From NCBI RefSeq assembly GCF_019091455.1, contig NZ_JAGXJN010000050.1, forward strand, positions 1 through 44,003: a stretch of 44,003 bases of DNA, given 5' to 3'. Positions 15,571-24,575 of this stretch are shown in pieces. The notes beneath the pieces are model-generated. The model made no database searches. It saw only the letters and a list, made by a program, of their open reading frames with translations, and was not told the DNA's origin. The stretch comes from Chitinophaga sp. GbtcB8. Its GTDB lineage: Bacteria > Bacteroidota > Bacteroidia > Chitinophagales > Chitinophagaceae. Position 1 is the first letter of the stretch. Each line of letters starts with the position of its first letter. Both the position numbers and the translations under genes were made by a program.

Positions 15571-17022
15571 TTAGTTAGAACCTTCGTTCTGCGTGATCTT
15601 TGAGCTATTAATATCTATCTGGCTTTGTGGGATCGGGAATACCTGGTTCTGCGGGGTAACAGGATTTACCGGGTTGATCTGGGCTGCTTTTCCATTGATC
15701 ACGGTCATGGCGCGATCCGTTCTTACAAGATCATACCAGCGCAGGTTCTCAAAGGCAAACTCCACTCTTCTTTCATGTTCCATTGCCAGCCGGAACGCTG
15801 CCTGGCTGGGCACTTCAGTGGCGGTAAGATCATTGAGCCCGGCACGGCTGCGCACCGCATTAAGATAAGTAAATGCTTCTCCGCCTGCAACGTATCCTGC
15901 TTCGTTCAAACATTCTGCATACATCAGGATCACATCTGCATAACGGATGATGGGGATATTATTTCCATTATCATTTATAACAGTTGGAACATCATAATAC
16001 TTTTTAACGAAGTTGCCCGGAATGGTAGCGCCACTGGCATTCACGTAGGAAGTGGCTATGGTTGCCGCTTGTCGCTGATCACCTGCTTCATAGTCATTTA
16101 CCAGGTCGTCTGTAGGTACATTATTTCCGCCGCCGCCAAACTGGATAACTGCGTTCCCTGAATTCTGCGGTGCAAATGAATTGGGCCAGGGATTTCCCTG
16201 TCCTATGCCACCGGATTTATATTGCACATCAAAGATGGCTTCTTTATTGTTCTTGTTGTTCACTTTGAAGAAATCTGCATACACCGGCACCAGCATATAC
16301 TGGCCCAGGTCAATTACAGCCTTCAGCTGCACGGCTGCCGGAGCATATTTCTTTTGCGTTAGCAATACGCGGCCCAGCATAGCTTTGGCAGCGCCCTGTG
16401 TAGCCCGGCCGGCATCTGCACCGGTATAGGAAGCTGGCAGCGCCTCTGCAGCTTCTGTAAGGTCTTTTTCTATTTGTGCATATACATCGGCCTTCGGGTT
16501 CCTGCCATATTCATAACCTTCATCCGGGTTAATGATCTCTTTTAATACCAGCGGCACATCTCCAAACGTGCGCACCAGGTTAAAATAAAAGAGGGCGCGG
16601 AGGAACTTGGCTTCCCCGATATACCGGGCTTTCAGCGCATTGTCCATTGTAATAGGGTCAATACGGCCCAGAATGGCGTTGCAGCGGCCTATTGCCGTGT
16701 AGCTGTTGCTCCAGCGGTTATTGATGAACGGGTTGGTGGTACGGATATAGAAACGGTCAAACTCGTCCTGGTCCGTTACGGAACCGGAAGCTACCGGTGT
16801 GGAGTTATCGGACCTCACCTCTCCAAAAATGTAACTGTCAGCGCCATAAGTGCCGCCTGTTCTGAGTGCGTTATAAGCGCCGTTGACGGCGTTTGTAAAA
16901 TCTTCCGCTGTTTGGTAGAAATTATCAGTAGTGACGGAAGATACCGGCTTCAGGTCTATAAAACCTTTGCCACAGGACGACAACAAAAGAACCAGTAATA
17001 TAGTGTGATGATTGAATTTCAT
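15571..17022 (-). CDS. SusD/RagB family surface glycan-binding lipoprotein
   Basis: 483 residues. The lipoprotein signal ends at LLSSCGKGF. The SusD N-terminal region (FIDLKPVSSVTTDNFYQTAEDFTNAVNGAYNALRTG region) and helical TPR-like core are clear: RYIGEAKFLRALFYFNLVRTFGDVPLV, spread over residues 130-160, is the strongest family signature. The C-terminal PVNPVTPQNQVFPIPQSQID with a final INSSKITQNEG is the usual ending. It forms the lid of the SusC transporter on the cell surface. It starts 31 nt after the susC stop and is surely cotranscribed. The ligand cannot be predicted. It belongs to a FecR/sigma-controlled pair, whereas the window's second SusD does not. Confidence 0.93.
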   Translation of the reverse strand: MKFNHHTILLVLLLSSCGKGFIDLKPVSSVTTDNFYQTAEDFTNAVNGAYNALRTGGTYGADSYIFGEVRSDNSTPVASGSVTDQDEFDRFYIRTTNPFINNRWSNSYTAIGRCNAILGRIDPITMDNALKARYIGEAKFLRALFYFNLVRTFGDVPLVLKEIINPDEGYEYGRNPKADVYAQIEKDLTEAAEALPASYTGADAGRATQGAAKAMLGRVLLTQKKYAPAAVQLKAVIDLGQYMLVPVYADFFKVNNKNNKEAIFDVQYKSGGIGQGNPWPNSFAPQNSGNAVIQFGGGGNNVPTDDLVNDYEAGDQRQAATIATSYVNASGATIPGNFVKKYYDVPTVINDNGNNIPIIRYADVILMYAECLNEAGYVAGGEAFTYLNAVRSRAGLNDLTATEVPSQAAFRLAMEHERRVEFAFENLRWYDLVRTDRAMTVINGKAAQINPVNPVTPQNQVFPIPQSQIDINSSKITQNEGSN

Positions 17023-17053
17023 GAGATGTCAATTTTATAGTTTAACCTGAACA

Positions 17054-20000
17054 CTAAAACCCGATGTTGATCCCAAAAGTCACTGTTCTTGCCAATGGAT
17101 AACTGCCGTAATCAACGCCACCTGTAAGCGGCCCTTCATAATTACTTACTTCCGGGTTGTAATTCAGGTATTTTGTCCAGGTATAAAGGTTCTGTACGGA
17201 AGCGTATATCCGTACCTGTTGCAGCTTAAGACGGTCTATAACAGACTTTGGCAACCTGTAACCCAGGCTTACATTCTGAATGCGCAGGTAAGAGCCATCT
17301 TCTACCCAGCGGGAAGAAACGGCATTGTTATTACCGGTTGTGCGCGCATTGGCTCTTGGCACTTTGCCATTACCGGGATCTTCCGGGGAACGCCAGCGGT
17401 CCAGCGCCAGGGTCAGGTTGTTGCCTCCGCCTTCCAGGTTATCAAAAAAACGGCGGCTCAGGTTCAGGATCTGACCTCCCTGCGTGCCCTGTATAGCAAT
17501 ACTGAGATCAATATTCTTATAGGAGAAGGTGTTGGTCATGCCATAAATGAAATCAGGCTGGTTATTACCAATGATGGTCCGGTCCCTGGCATCCAGGATG
17601 CCATCTCCGCTTACATCTTCATATTTCACATCACCCGGCCGTGTAGTGTTATCATGCGGATTAGTATGCAGGTCAGCAGCATCCTTAAATATGCCCAGCT
17701 GTTTGTATCCGAAAAAGCTGCCTATAGGCTCCCCTATCATCGTAACATTTGTTTCTCCCACACCGCTGCCGCTCAGGATGCGGTCACCGGTGGGTCCCAG
17801 CGCCAGTACTTTGTTCCGGTTGAAAGAAAGGTTGGCGCTTGTATTCCAGGTGAAGGCCCCGGTAAGATTATAACTGCTTACACCAAACTCGAAACCTTTG
17901 TTACTCATCTTTCCAATGTTCTTGAACGCAGTACTAAACCCGGTGAGCGTGGGCACATTTACAGACAATAACAGGTCTTTGGTGGTACGGTCGTAATAAT
18001 CAACAGAAACAGAGATCCTGTTTTGCAACAGGCCTATGTCCACACCCAGATCCAGCTGCTGGTTACGTTCCCAGCTAAGGCCGGGATTACCCAGCGAGCT
18101 AACAGCAAGGCCGGTAACCACGTTGTTGTAAAAGCTATAGTTGGTAGAGCCTACGCCTGCTGCATAGGGATAAAAGTTATTGTTGCCAAATGAATTGTTC
18201 CCGGAAAGGCCATAGCTGACGCGCAGCTTCAGCTCTGACAGTACCGGCAGGTTTTTCATGAAGGGTTCTTCTGTTACCCTCCAGCCGGCAGAAACAGCCG
18301 GGAAAGTGCCAAACCTGTTATCAGGCCCGAACATAGAAGAACCATCACGGCGCACTGATACTTTTAACAGGTATTTGCCTTTATAGTTATAATCTACCCT
18401 GGCAAAGTAGGAAACCGTAGCATTTGCTAATTTCTGGGAGGTCACGGATGTTGGCTGCCCCGCGGCATTAAGCGTTTGCACAATATCGTTGGCAAAGGTG
18501 CCGCCACCTGCGTTGGAAGACTGATATTGCAGCTTATTGGATTCCGTACCGGCCAGCACTTCCAGGTTGTGCACATCGTGGAAGGATACATTATAGGTCA
18601 ATACCTGGTTCACCAGCCAGCTAACCCCTTGTTCTGAAAATGCGCTTCCTGTTGCAGCTGTAGGCGGCAAAAGCTGATTCAGCGGCATCTTTGAAGTGGT
18701 AAAAGCATTTCTCCTGTTCTGGTAAATATTGGCATTACCGGAGATCCTGTATTTCAGGTTTGGAAGGAATGCGTATTCCGCGTATGCATTAGACAACAGG
18801 TTCAGCTCATTAAACTCACTGTTGTATTCTGTAATATTGGCAACCGGGTTGGTGATGCCGGGCAGGTTGTAGGGAGCGGCCAGCGCCGTCATAGAAGAAT
18901 AGCTGCCGTTTGCCGCATAGATAGGAGCCATAGGCATGGTATTGAGCGCGGCATTGATAATACCGTTGTCTGCCCAGTGCCCGTCTGACCTTACTTCCTG
19001 TGTTACTTTATAGGATGGGTTGATGTTTACCCCGATCGTAAGCTTTGGCGCAGCTTTAATATCCACGTTTGCCCGCAGGGTATAACGGTCCATGGCTGAC
19101 TTTTTGATAATGCCATCCTGTGAGAGGTAACCTGCGCTTACGGTGTACTGCACATTTTCAGAGCCGCCCATAACAGAGAACTGGTAATTGCTGATAGGCG
19201 CTGTACGGAAAATAAGGTCCTGGTATTTGTAATCAGGCAGTGCGGCTACTTTTGCCGGATCATCAAAGTTAAACCAGTCAAAAAGATCTCCGCGGGGATA
19301 CCGGTAACGCAGGTAATTGGACGGTCTTACGCTGTTAGGATCTGATATTTGCGCGCCGGGCACATTGTCCAGGTAAGCGTTGTTTGCCGCATCTTTGGCA
19401 AATGCTGCATACTGTTGTGAATTCAGCACATCCAGCTTTTCAGTCACCTGCTGAAACCCGGTGTATGCATTCAGGTTCATCCGCGGTTTGCCGACGCGGC
19501 CTCTTTTAGTTGTTACGAGGATCACGCCGTTGGAACCACGGGAGCCATAGATAGCTGCGGAAGAAGCATCTTTCAGCACATCTATCTTGTCAATTTCTTC
19601 TGCATCAAGCAAGCCGAAAACAGATGCCGGAACAATGTTACCATCCACTACTATCAACGGGCTTGTTCCTGCGGAGATAGAACCAAAGCCCCTTACTTTG
19701 ATGGCAGGCGTTCTGCCGGGACTTCCGGAATTCTGCTGCACCACTACGCCCGCTATTTTACCCTGCAGGGCAGAGGCTACGTTCGACACAGGCATATCGC
19801 TGATCTCCTTCATGGGAACAGAAGCAATGGCGCCGGTAACATCCCGTTTCTTTTGCGTGCCGTAACCCACCACCACCATTTCTGTGAGGTTGCTGGAAGT
19901 TGCCACCAGCCTTACATTGAGCGTTGTTTTACCTGCCAGCGGCAGCTCTTGTGGCGCAAACCCGATGTAGGTAAATAATAAGGTATCATTGGCAGAGGGA

Positions 20001-20515
20001 ACATTCAAAGTGAAATGCCCTTCGGCATTAGTAGTAGCGCCCAGGGACGTGCCTTTTACATTAATGCTTACGCCGGGCAGCGGCAGGTTCTGATCATCTG
20101 TTACCAAGCCGGTAACTGTAAGCCGGGCCTGACTTACAGCTGTCCCGTCGTTTCCCGGTGAAATAACGATCAGGTTATTTCCCATATCCCGGTACCGCAG
20201 GCCGGAATTTTCCAATAATTTATTGAGTGCATCGGAAACCTTTGCATTCTTCACGGAGAAATCTACTTTTTTCGTTAGCAGATTAAGGTCGTAATTATAT
20301 ATAAACCTGACTTTGGCCTTTTTCTCGATCACATTCAGGATGGTGCGCAGCTCAACCTGTTCAAAGCTGGCTGTTATGGTCTGGCTGAAAACTTTTGCTG
20401 CATTGACCTGTGAAGCGGTTAGGAAAATAATTAACAAGGAAAGCTTCATACATAGAAGGAATTTAAGCAGGCGTGGCATCATAACTCCCCTGGCGGGAGG
20501 TACGTTTTTTTTCAT
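17054..20515 (-). CDS. SusC/RagA family TonB-dependent transporter with STN signalling domain
   Basis: 1153 residues. After the signal sequence (about 1-40) comes an STN (secretin/TonB short N-terminal) domain at about 48-115 (FEQVELRTILNVIEKKAKVR). A carboxypeptidase-regulatory-like beta-sandwich follows (about 130-210, LTVTGLVTDDQNLPLPGVSI). Next are the TonB box/plug region starting MVVVGYGTQKKRDVTGAI and the DVLKDASSAAIYGSRGSNGV plug motif, and then a 22-strand barrel ending in GINIGF. The STN domain marks it as a transducer that signals binding to FecR. The encoded FecR and ECF sigma lie directly upstream, completing the cascade. It starts 31 nt before susD in the same transcript. Confidence 0.95.
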   Translation of the reverse strand: MKKNVPPARGVMMPRLLKFLLCMKLSLLIIFLTASQVNAAKVFSQTITASFEQVELRTILNVIEKKAKVRFIYNYDLNLLTKKVDFSVKNAKVSDALNKLLENSGLRYRDMGNNLIVISPGNDGTAVSQARLTVTGLVTDDQNLPLPGVSINVKGTSLGATTNAEGHFTLNVPSANDTLLFTYIGFAPQELPLAGKTTLNVRLVATSSNLTEMVVVGYGTQKKRDVTGAIASVPMKEISDMPVSNVASALQGKIAGVVVQQNSGSPGRTPAIKVRGFGSISAGTSPLIVVDGNIVPASVFGLLDAEEIDKIDVLKDASSAAIYGSRGSNGVILVTTKRGRVGKPRMNLNAYTGFQQVTEKLDVLNSQQYAAFAKDAANNAYLDNVPGAQISDPNSVRPSNYLRYRYPRGDLFDWFNFDDPAKVAALPDYKYQDLIFRTAPISNYQFSVMGGSENVQYTVSAGYLSQDGIIKKSAMDRYTLRANVDIKAAPKLTIGVNINPSYKVTQEVRSDGHWADNGIINAALNTMPMAPIYAANGSYSSMTALAAPYNLPGITNPVANITEYNSEFNELNLLSNAYAEYAFLPNLKYRISGNANIYQNRRNAFTTSKMPLNQLLPPTAATGSAFSEQGVSWLVNQVLTYNVSFHDVHNLEVLAGTESNKLQYQSSNAGGGTFANDIVQTLNAAGQPTSVTSQKLANATVSYFARVDYNYKGKYLLKVSVRRDGSSMFGPDNRFGTFPAVSAGWRVTEEPFMKNLPVLSELKLRVSYGLSGNNSFGNNNFYPYAAGVGSTNYSFYNNVVTGLAVSSLGNPGLSWERNQQLDLGVDIGLLQNRISVSVDYYDRTTKDLLLSVNVPTLTGFSTAFKNIGKMSNKGFEFGVSSYNLTGAFTWNTSANLSFNRNKVLALGPTGDRILSGSGVGETNVTMIGEPIGSFFGYKQLGIFKDAADLHTNPHDNTTRPGDVKYEDVSGDGILDARDRTIIGNNQPDFIYGMTNTFSYKNIDLSIAIQGTQGGQILNLSRRFFDNLEGGGNNLTLALDRWRSPEDPGNGKVPRANARTTGNNNAVSSRWVEDGSYLRIQNVSLGYRLPKSVIDRLKLQQVRIYASVQNLYTWTKYLNYNPEVSNYEGPLTGGVDYGSYPLARTVTFGINIGF

Positions 20516-20591
20516 AACTTTAGATTTATGGTTTAAGAAGAAAGAAACCCGTTGATTTTGCCGATCGGAGGTTTCTGAAACATTAGACTTA

Positions 20592-20625
20592 TCGGGGAAT
20601 GTTGCTGCATTTCCCGATTTTTTTT
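20592..20625 (+). terminator. Hairpin with T-tract between fecR and susC, oriented against the operon
   Basis: TCGGGGAATG (20592-20601) pairs with CATTTCCCGA (20608-20617) over 10 bp with one G-T, and eight T follow on the plus strand. The operon runs on the minus strand, where the T-tract precedes the hairpin, so it would stop antisense transcripts. It starts right behind the fecR stop. Confidence 0.55.
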
Positions 20626-20629
20626 GCTG

Positions 20630-21712
20630 TTACTGGTAGATGTTTACCTCATTGTTGCTGATTTTAAAGGTGAAAGGCAGCGAGAGCTGCAAGGCTGACA
20701 GTACTTCTGTGATAGTTTCGTTCTCGAATTTTGCGTGAAACCTATACCTGGCTACTGCCGGGTCATGAATAACTATTTTTACGTTGTACCATCTTTCCAT
20801 TTCAGCTGCGATCTCCGGGAAATCCTCCCCGTCAAAAACAAGCTTATTGTACACCCAGGCCGTTTCTACCATGGCGGTATCTGCAGCGCTTTTTTTAAGT
20901 TGTTTCACGATCATATTATCCGGAACAGCGGGGCGGGAAGGGAGGCTTGTATTTGCAGCAACGCTCTCCGGAACGCTACTCACTACAACTTTTTCATGCG
21001 GATGCAGCAGTATTGCCTGATCACTGCCGCCGGTTTTTGATACCTGCACCAATCCCCTGATCAGGGTGGCCTCTGTTTTATTATCTTCCGGGTAACACTT
21101 TACATTGAAAGCGGTGCCCAGCACCTTTATATTAATGTCGCGGGTATGAACGATAAAGGGATGCCCGGAATTTTTAGCTACATCAAAATAGGCTTCTCCC
21201 TCCAGCTCCACTTCCCGCAGGGAATCCGTAAAATTGACAGGATAGCTGATCCTGCTCCCTGAATTAAGCCATACAACGCTTCCATCCGGGAGTAATAATC
21301 TTGATTTGGCGCCGGGTTTGGCGATGGTTTCTATACGGGAAACCAGGGGTACAACCGGTTGGCTGCGGAACTGTTTTACGTATAACCAGGAGAAAAAGAT
21401 CACCCCTGCAAGAACGGCGGCTGTAGTAAGGATGGCTCGTATATAATGCGGCCGGCTTTTGTATACCGGCCCGGCCTCTTCCTGTGTTTCGCCGGCCGCG
21501 GCGTCCAGTATATGACGGAAATGTGCTTCGGAAGCTGCGTCTTCATCAGCCATAGCCGGAATGGGAGTAGGCCAGTAATCTGTTAAGAGGGAAAGCAAAT
21601 AGGCATCTTCCGGATACTCCTTTAAAAGGGTATCCAGCTCCTTTATTTCTTCGGGAGATGCTTCCCGGGATAATTTTCTGGCAATTAGCTGTGTGATCCG
21701 TTCTTTATGCAT
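20630..21712 (-). CDS. FecR family anti-sigma factor
   Basis: 360 residues. The cytoplasmic N-terminal anti-sigma region (1-85, ITQLIARKLSREASPEEIKE) is followed by one transmembrane helix at about 94-112. The periplasmic FecR domain has the family core LLLPDGSVVWLNSGSRISYP, then VELEGEAYFDVAKNSGHPF and TAFNVKCYPED. The C-terminus (LVFDGEDFPEIAAEMERWYN, then VLSALQLSLPFTFKISNNEV) is the STN-like domain that contacts the transporter. It lies between the sigma gene (60 nt upstream) and susC (114 nt downstream). The expected role is to hold the ECF sigma until the STN domain of the adjacent SusC reports substrate. Confidence 0.93.
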   Translation of the reverse strand: MHKERITQLIARKLSREASPEEIKELDTLLKEYPEDAYLLSLLTDYWPTPIPAMADEDAASEAHFRHILDAAAGETQEEAGPVYKSRPHYIRAILTTAAVLAGVIFFSWLYVKQFRSQPVVPLVSRIETIAKPGAKSRLLLPDGSVVWLNSGSRISYPVNFTDSLREVELEGEAYFDVAKNSGHPFIVHTRDINIKVLGTAFNVKCYPEDNKTEATLIRGLVQVSKTGGSDQAILLHPHEKVVVSSVPESVAANTSLPSRPAVPDNMIVKQLKKSAADTAMVETAWVYNKLVFDGEDFPEIAAEMERWYNVKIVIHDPAVARYRFHAKFENETITEVLSALQLSLPFTFKISNNEVNIYQ

Positions 21713-21772
21713 TGAACCGTGGTTAATGATAAAGACAGGGAAATGGAGAGATGACCTTAAAGCGCCAATAAA

Positions 21773-22369
21773 TTATTTTTTGACCGTCTTTTTGGGGAAA
21801 GCGGTGAAATGGGCCTGCACTTTTTCAGAAATACGTTTAACGGCAATCACCATCTGGGCATCTACCGTATTTACAGTGAGGTTCAGGATCTCGGCCACAT
21901 CCTTGTAGCGGAGGCCGTCTTCACGCACCAGCTTAAAGATCATCTTGCACCTGGGTGGCAGGGATTCCACCGCGGAGGTGATCTTTCCCAGCAATTCGGC
22001 ACTGATCATTTTTTCGTCCGGCGCCTGGTCACGGCTTAGCGCTATATCAAAATGATTGAAGGGTTCTGTGATCTGCCGGTGGGCTTTGGAAGAGAGGTAA
22101 TTAAGGGAACTGTTTTTCACCGCCACATAGAGGTAAACGCGGATATTGGAAATGGAAGACGCTTTTTCTCTTTGTTTCCATAACTTAACAAATACGTCAT
22201 CCACTATTTCCGTGGCTGCTTCCTTTATCTTCACAATGGAATAGGCAAACTGGTTGAGCCGGGGGCTGTAATACTGGAACAAGCGGCGGAACGCCTGTTC
22301 ATCCCCATTCCCGATGTGCTGAAGCTCTACAAGCGGCTCCTCGCTTATATGATGTGAAGTATTTCGCAA
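21773..22369 (-). CDS. ECF RNA polymerase sigma-70 factor (FecI-like, Bacteroidetes family)
   Basis: 198 residues from the chosen TTG. Sigma region 2 is seen at about 22-80 (AFRRLFQYYSPRLNQFAYSI, then ATEIVDDVFVKLWKQREK). Region 4 is at about 125-175 (LPPRCKMIFKLVREDGLRYK, DVAEILNLTVNTVDAQM). The open frame extends upstream to another TTG (22444), but a perfect -7 box TACGTTTG at 22397-22404 would lie inside that extension. The only in-frame start after it is TTG at 22369, and no ATG occurs before region 2. The gene therefore probably uses a TTG start. It heads the FecR/SusC/SusD/hydrolase locus. Confidence 0.85.
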   Translation of the reverse strand: MRNTSHHISEEPLVELQHIGNGDEQAFRRLFQYYSPRLNQFAYSIVKIKEAATEIVDDVFVKLWKQREKASSISNIRVYLYVAVKNSSLNYLSSKAHRQITEPFNHFDIALSRDQAPDEKMISAELLGKITSAVESLPPRCKMIFKLVREDGLRYKDVAEILNLTVNTVDAQMVIAVKRISEKVQAHFTAFPKKTVKK

Positions 22370-22396
22370 GCAACCGATTATTGTGATTTTGATTGA

Positions 22397-22404
22397 CAAA
22401 CGTA
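22397..22404 (-). promoter_or_regulatory. -7 box of the ECF sigma gene
   Basis: TACGTTTG on the minus strand fits TAnnTTTG exactly and sits 27 nt upstream of the TTG start at 22369. A T-rich TTTTC lies about 20 bp further upstream. It decides the start choice for the sigma factor. Confidence 0.5.
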
Positions 22405-22565
22405 CAACCGCTGTCCTCCCCCTGAAAACCGGCGCAACGGCCAATGTTGACGCTACCGGTGAATTTATTCAAATCTCAAAGTACACATTTTTTCTATTTC
22501 TGATACTTGAGGGGGTAAAAATTTCGGATGGTTGGGTGTGAGGAGATTTTGTTGCAGAGGATTGC

Positions 22566-23357
22566 TTATTGACAGCTTCTGATAAATGCTAACTTCATCT
22601 CCAAACTCTCTATTAACCTGTCTGCCAGGAAGTCAAGCATTAGGCCAATATCTGAATCAGATCTTTCAAACCGTTTTAGATACTCAATCTTATCTACACT
22701 TGTAATAAAAATGGGTGGAAAACCTTGTTTCAGCAGGATTAGATTAGTAAAAAGCCTTCCTATTCTGCCATTCCCATCACTAAACGGATGTATGCTGTTT
22801 AAAAAATTTAGATGGAAACGCGTTGCTATTGTTAAGGGATGTTTGTCAATATCATGTATATCTACGCCCCCCAATTGGGTATTAGTATCCTGGATCAATG
22901 CTCTCATTGCGTCCGGCACCTCAGCAGGCAATAGATATTTATGAATTTTCCCGTTACTTCTAACGGTCATATTCTCAAAAGCTTTATATTGGCCCGGACT
23001 ATAGAGCCCATCGTCATTCCATTGTGCTATATTCTTCATTAGCTCTTTATGAAGAATTTTTATGCTTTCTTCTGATAAACTTTCATAATTGTAGTTGTTA
23101 AATACAATATCTAAAATATTCTGATGATTTATTAAATCTAAAAGTTCGCCGGGGGCAGCATTTTGTGGAGTTATAAAATCTTTGAGCAGTTTGATAGTTT
23201 GTCCATAGGTAAGTGTATTCCCTTCTAATTTGTTGGAGTTGTATGTGAAGTCAATTTTTACTTTTTCCAGAAAGGCCTCATCCCAATCTTTATTGGATGT
23301 TAATTCAGATATCTGACTTTTAAGGGTATTGATCTGCTCTATTTTTTGTGCAATCAT
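22566..23357 (-). CDS. Fic family AMPylase, class II self-inhibited
   Basis: 263 residues. The Fic core motif HPFSDGNGRIGR is intact, with catalytic H190 and the NGR phosphate-binding loop. The N-terminus carries the inhibitory helix motif [S/T]xxxE[G/N] as S41-NKL-E45-G46, so this is a class II Fic protein, silenced in cis. Fic enzymes transfer AMP (or other nucleotides) from NTP to Ser, Thr or Tyr of a target protein. The target here is unknown. The start codon overlaps the stop of a 78-residue gene by one base (TAATG). The region is more AT-rich than its neighbours, which is compatible with a mobile toxin-like module. Confidence 0.9.
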   Translation of the reverse strand: MIAQKIEQINTLKSQISELTSNKDWDEAFLEKVKIDFTYNSNKLEGNTLTYGQTIKLLKDFITPQNAAPGELLDLINHQNILDIVFNNYNYESLSEESIKILHKELMKNIAQWNDDGLYSPGQYKAFENMTVRSNGKIHKYLLPAEVPDAMRALIQDTNTQLGGVDIHDIDKHPLTIATRFHLNFLNSIHPFSDGNGRIGRLFTNLILLKQGFPPIFITSVDKIEYLKRFERSDSDIGLMLDFLADRLIESLEMKLAFIRSCQ

Positions 23358-23593
23358 TATTTAAAGTCAATCTCGTAATCGAATCCGTGAGCTTGTATTT
23401 TTTCAAGCCATCTTTTATATAAATTATTACCAATTACAAGCTTTCCATCCTTCATATATAATGTTTCACCAACAATGAAGGTCTGAAGATCGCGCCTGAA
23501 CTCCTGTTGCAGATCATTTAAAAAGATAGTATCCTTTCTGGACAAGATCCATAATGCATCTATATTTTCAGATATTGCAGCAAGCCGGTTCAT
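23357..23593 (-). CDS. Small partner protein of the Fic enzyme
   Basis: 78 residues, no recognised domain. It starts MNRLAAISENIDALWILSRK and ends LVIGNNLYKRWLEKIQAHGF plus nine residues. Acidic and helical, with no export signal. It overlaps the fic gene by one base, so the proteins are made in a fixed ratio. An accessory or regulatory subunit is the natural guess. It is not the classic FicA-type antitoxin, because the inhibitory helix is already inside the Fic protein. A TAGATTTG -7 box sits 25 nt upstream. Confidence 0.65.
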   Translation of the reverse strand: MNRLAAISENIDALWILSRKDTIFLNDLQQEFRRDLQTFIVGETLYMKDGKLVIGNNLYKRWLEKIQAHGFDYEIDFK

Positions 23594-23617
23594 TCTTTAA
23601 TTAAGAATTGATAGACC

Positions 23618-23625
23618 CAAATCTA
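23618..23625 (-). promoter_or_regulatory. -7 box of the small gene/fic operon
   Basis: TAGATTTG on the minus strand matches TAnnTTTG exactly, 25 nt upstream of ATG 23593. No strong -33 element. Confidence 0.5.
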
Positions 23626-23701
23626 AGAAATTTTACTCAGTAAGAATAACATCTACTATTTCAAATATTTACATAGTTAAAAAACATTATTTCTTTAATT
23701 A

Positions 23702-23730
23702 TTGAAAATCAGTCTCTTTTAATATATTTA
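23702..23730 (+). promoter_or_regulatory. Promoter of the lipoprotein gene at 23.8 kb
   Basis: TTG at 23702 and TATATTTA at 23723-23730, 18 bp apart, resemble the Bacteroidota -33/-7 pair. The leader to ATG 23791 would be about 55 nt. Confidence 0.45.
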
Positions 23731-23790
23731 ACCAGCTCAACATTGGCATCATTCTCGCAGTGCGGAGAGAAATTTTCTTAACCCAACACT

Positions 23791-24339
23791 ATGAGAAAAT
23801 TATCAGCTCTTATCCTGGCATTGTCTGCCACTATGCTGTTTTCCTGCGGGGGCAAAGGCGATAACCCAACTCCGGCAAATGACAATGCTGCCTCCTGGAA
23901 ACTAGGGGATTACTCTTATGTAAAAGGCGGCTCCTCACAATCTTCCCAGACCAATGACGGCAAGACTATTACAGCCATTGTTGTCAGTACATCAGGCGAT
24001 GGCGGCAACTACGGTGCATTTTCCGGCAGCGCCGTTACCATTACCTTTTACAGCAACCTGGGGGAAGGCACCTACACACTGGGCACTACCGAAGCAATGG
24101 TAAGCAATCCAGGCACCAAGATCATCAACATTGACTGTACGATCGGCACTGCAGTAAATACCGGCGCGGTATTGTATGACAGCCCATCAGGCGGCACTGC
24201 GGAAGTGACCAAAGACAGCAACGGGAAATTTCATGTGACGGTTACCACTCCGGTTACCCTGACTAAGAAGATCAGCACCGGCGGCGGTATACCGGCTGCA
24301 AAGGATAGTTACCAGTTTACACTGAAAAATGCGAATTAA
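23791..24339 (+). CDS. Lipoprotein of unknown function
   Basis: 182 residues. Lipoprotein signal with lipobox LFSC followed by GGKGD, a surface-export-friendly start in Bacteroidota. The mature part is Gly/Ser/Thr-rich and predicted beta (ITAIVVSTSGDGGNYGAFSG, VTITFYSNLGEGTYTLG, then AEVTKDSNGKFHVTVTTPVT). It resembles small beta-sandwich lipoproteins but matches no family I can name. It is single-gene, with a hairpin 70 nt downstream. Confidence 0.75.
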   Translation: MRKLSALILALSATMLFSCGGKGDNPTPANDNAASWKLGDYSYVKGGSSQSSQTNDGKTITAIVVSTSGDGGNYGAFSGSAVTITFYSNLGEGTYTLGTTEAMVSNPGTKIINIDCTIGTAVNTGAVLYDSPSGGTAEVTKDSNGKFHVTVTTPVTLTKKISTGGGIPAAKDSYQFTLKNAN

Positions 24340-24410
24340 AAACCATTCCAGGCAAAAGCCCGGCCCTGAAGCAGATGCTTCGGGGGAGTTAAAAGGCATC
24401 GCGCGCATAT

Positions 24411-24447
24411 AATGCCCTCAAAAAGTTTCCAGCTTTTTGAGGGCATT
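24411..24447 (+). terminator. Terminator-like hairpin after the lipoprotein gene
   Basis: AATGCCCTCAAAAAG (24411-24425) and CTTTTTGAGGGCATT (24433-24447) form a perfect 15-bp stem with a 7-base loop. No T-run follows, but the distal arm holds five T. It probably separates the lipoprotein and PNPOx transcripts. Confidence 0.6.
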
Positions 24448-24575
24448 CATATTAAAAGGGCTTTGATGTTTTCTTCCGGAGAATAAGGAAGAATTGTTAA
24501 CACTCAGGGAATTACTGTCTAACACCGGCAATTGTTTCTGCTGCAACTTTGTGGTGTGAAATTAATTCTCTTGCC

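Noticed and set aside
15625..16161. 178-codon open frame opposite susD
   Set aside because: Fully antisense to a confident SusD gene, with no recognisable domain.
17219..17971. 250-codon open frame on the plus strand opposite susC
   Set aside because: It lies wholly inside a clear SusC gene on the other strand and has no protein-family character; a shadow of its codon usage.
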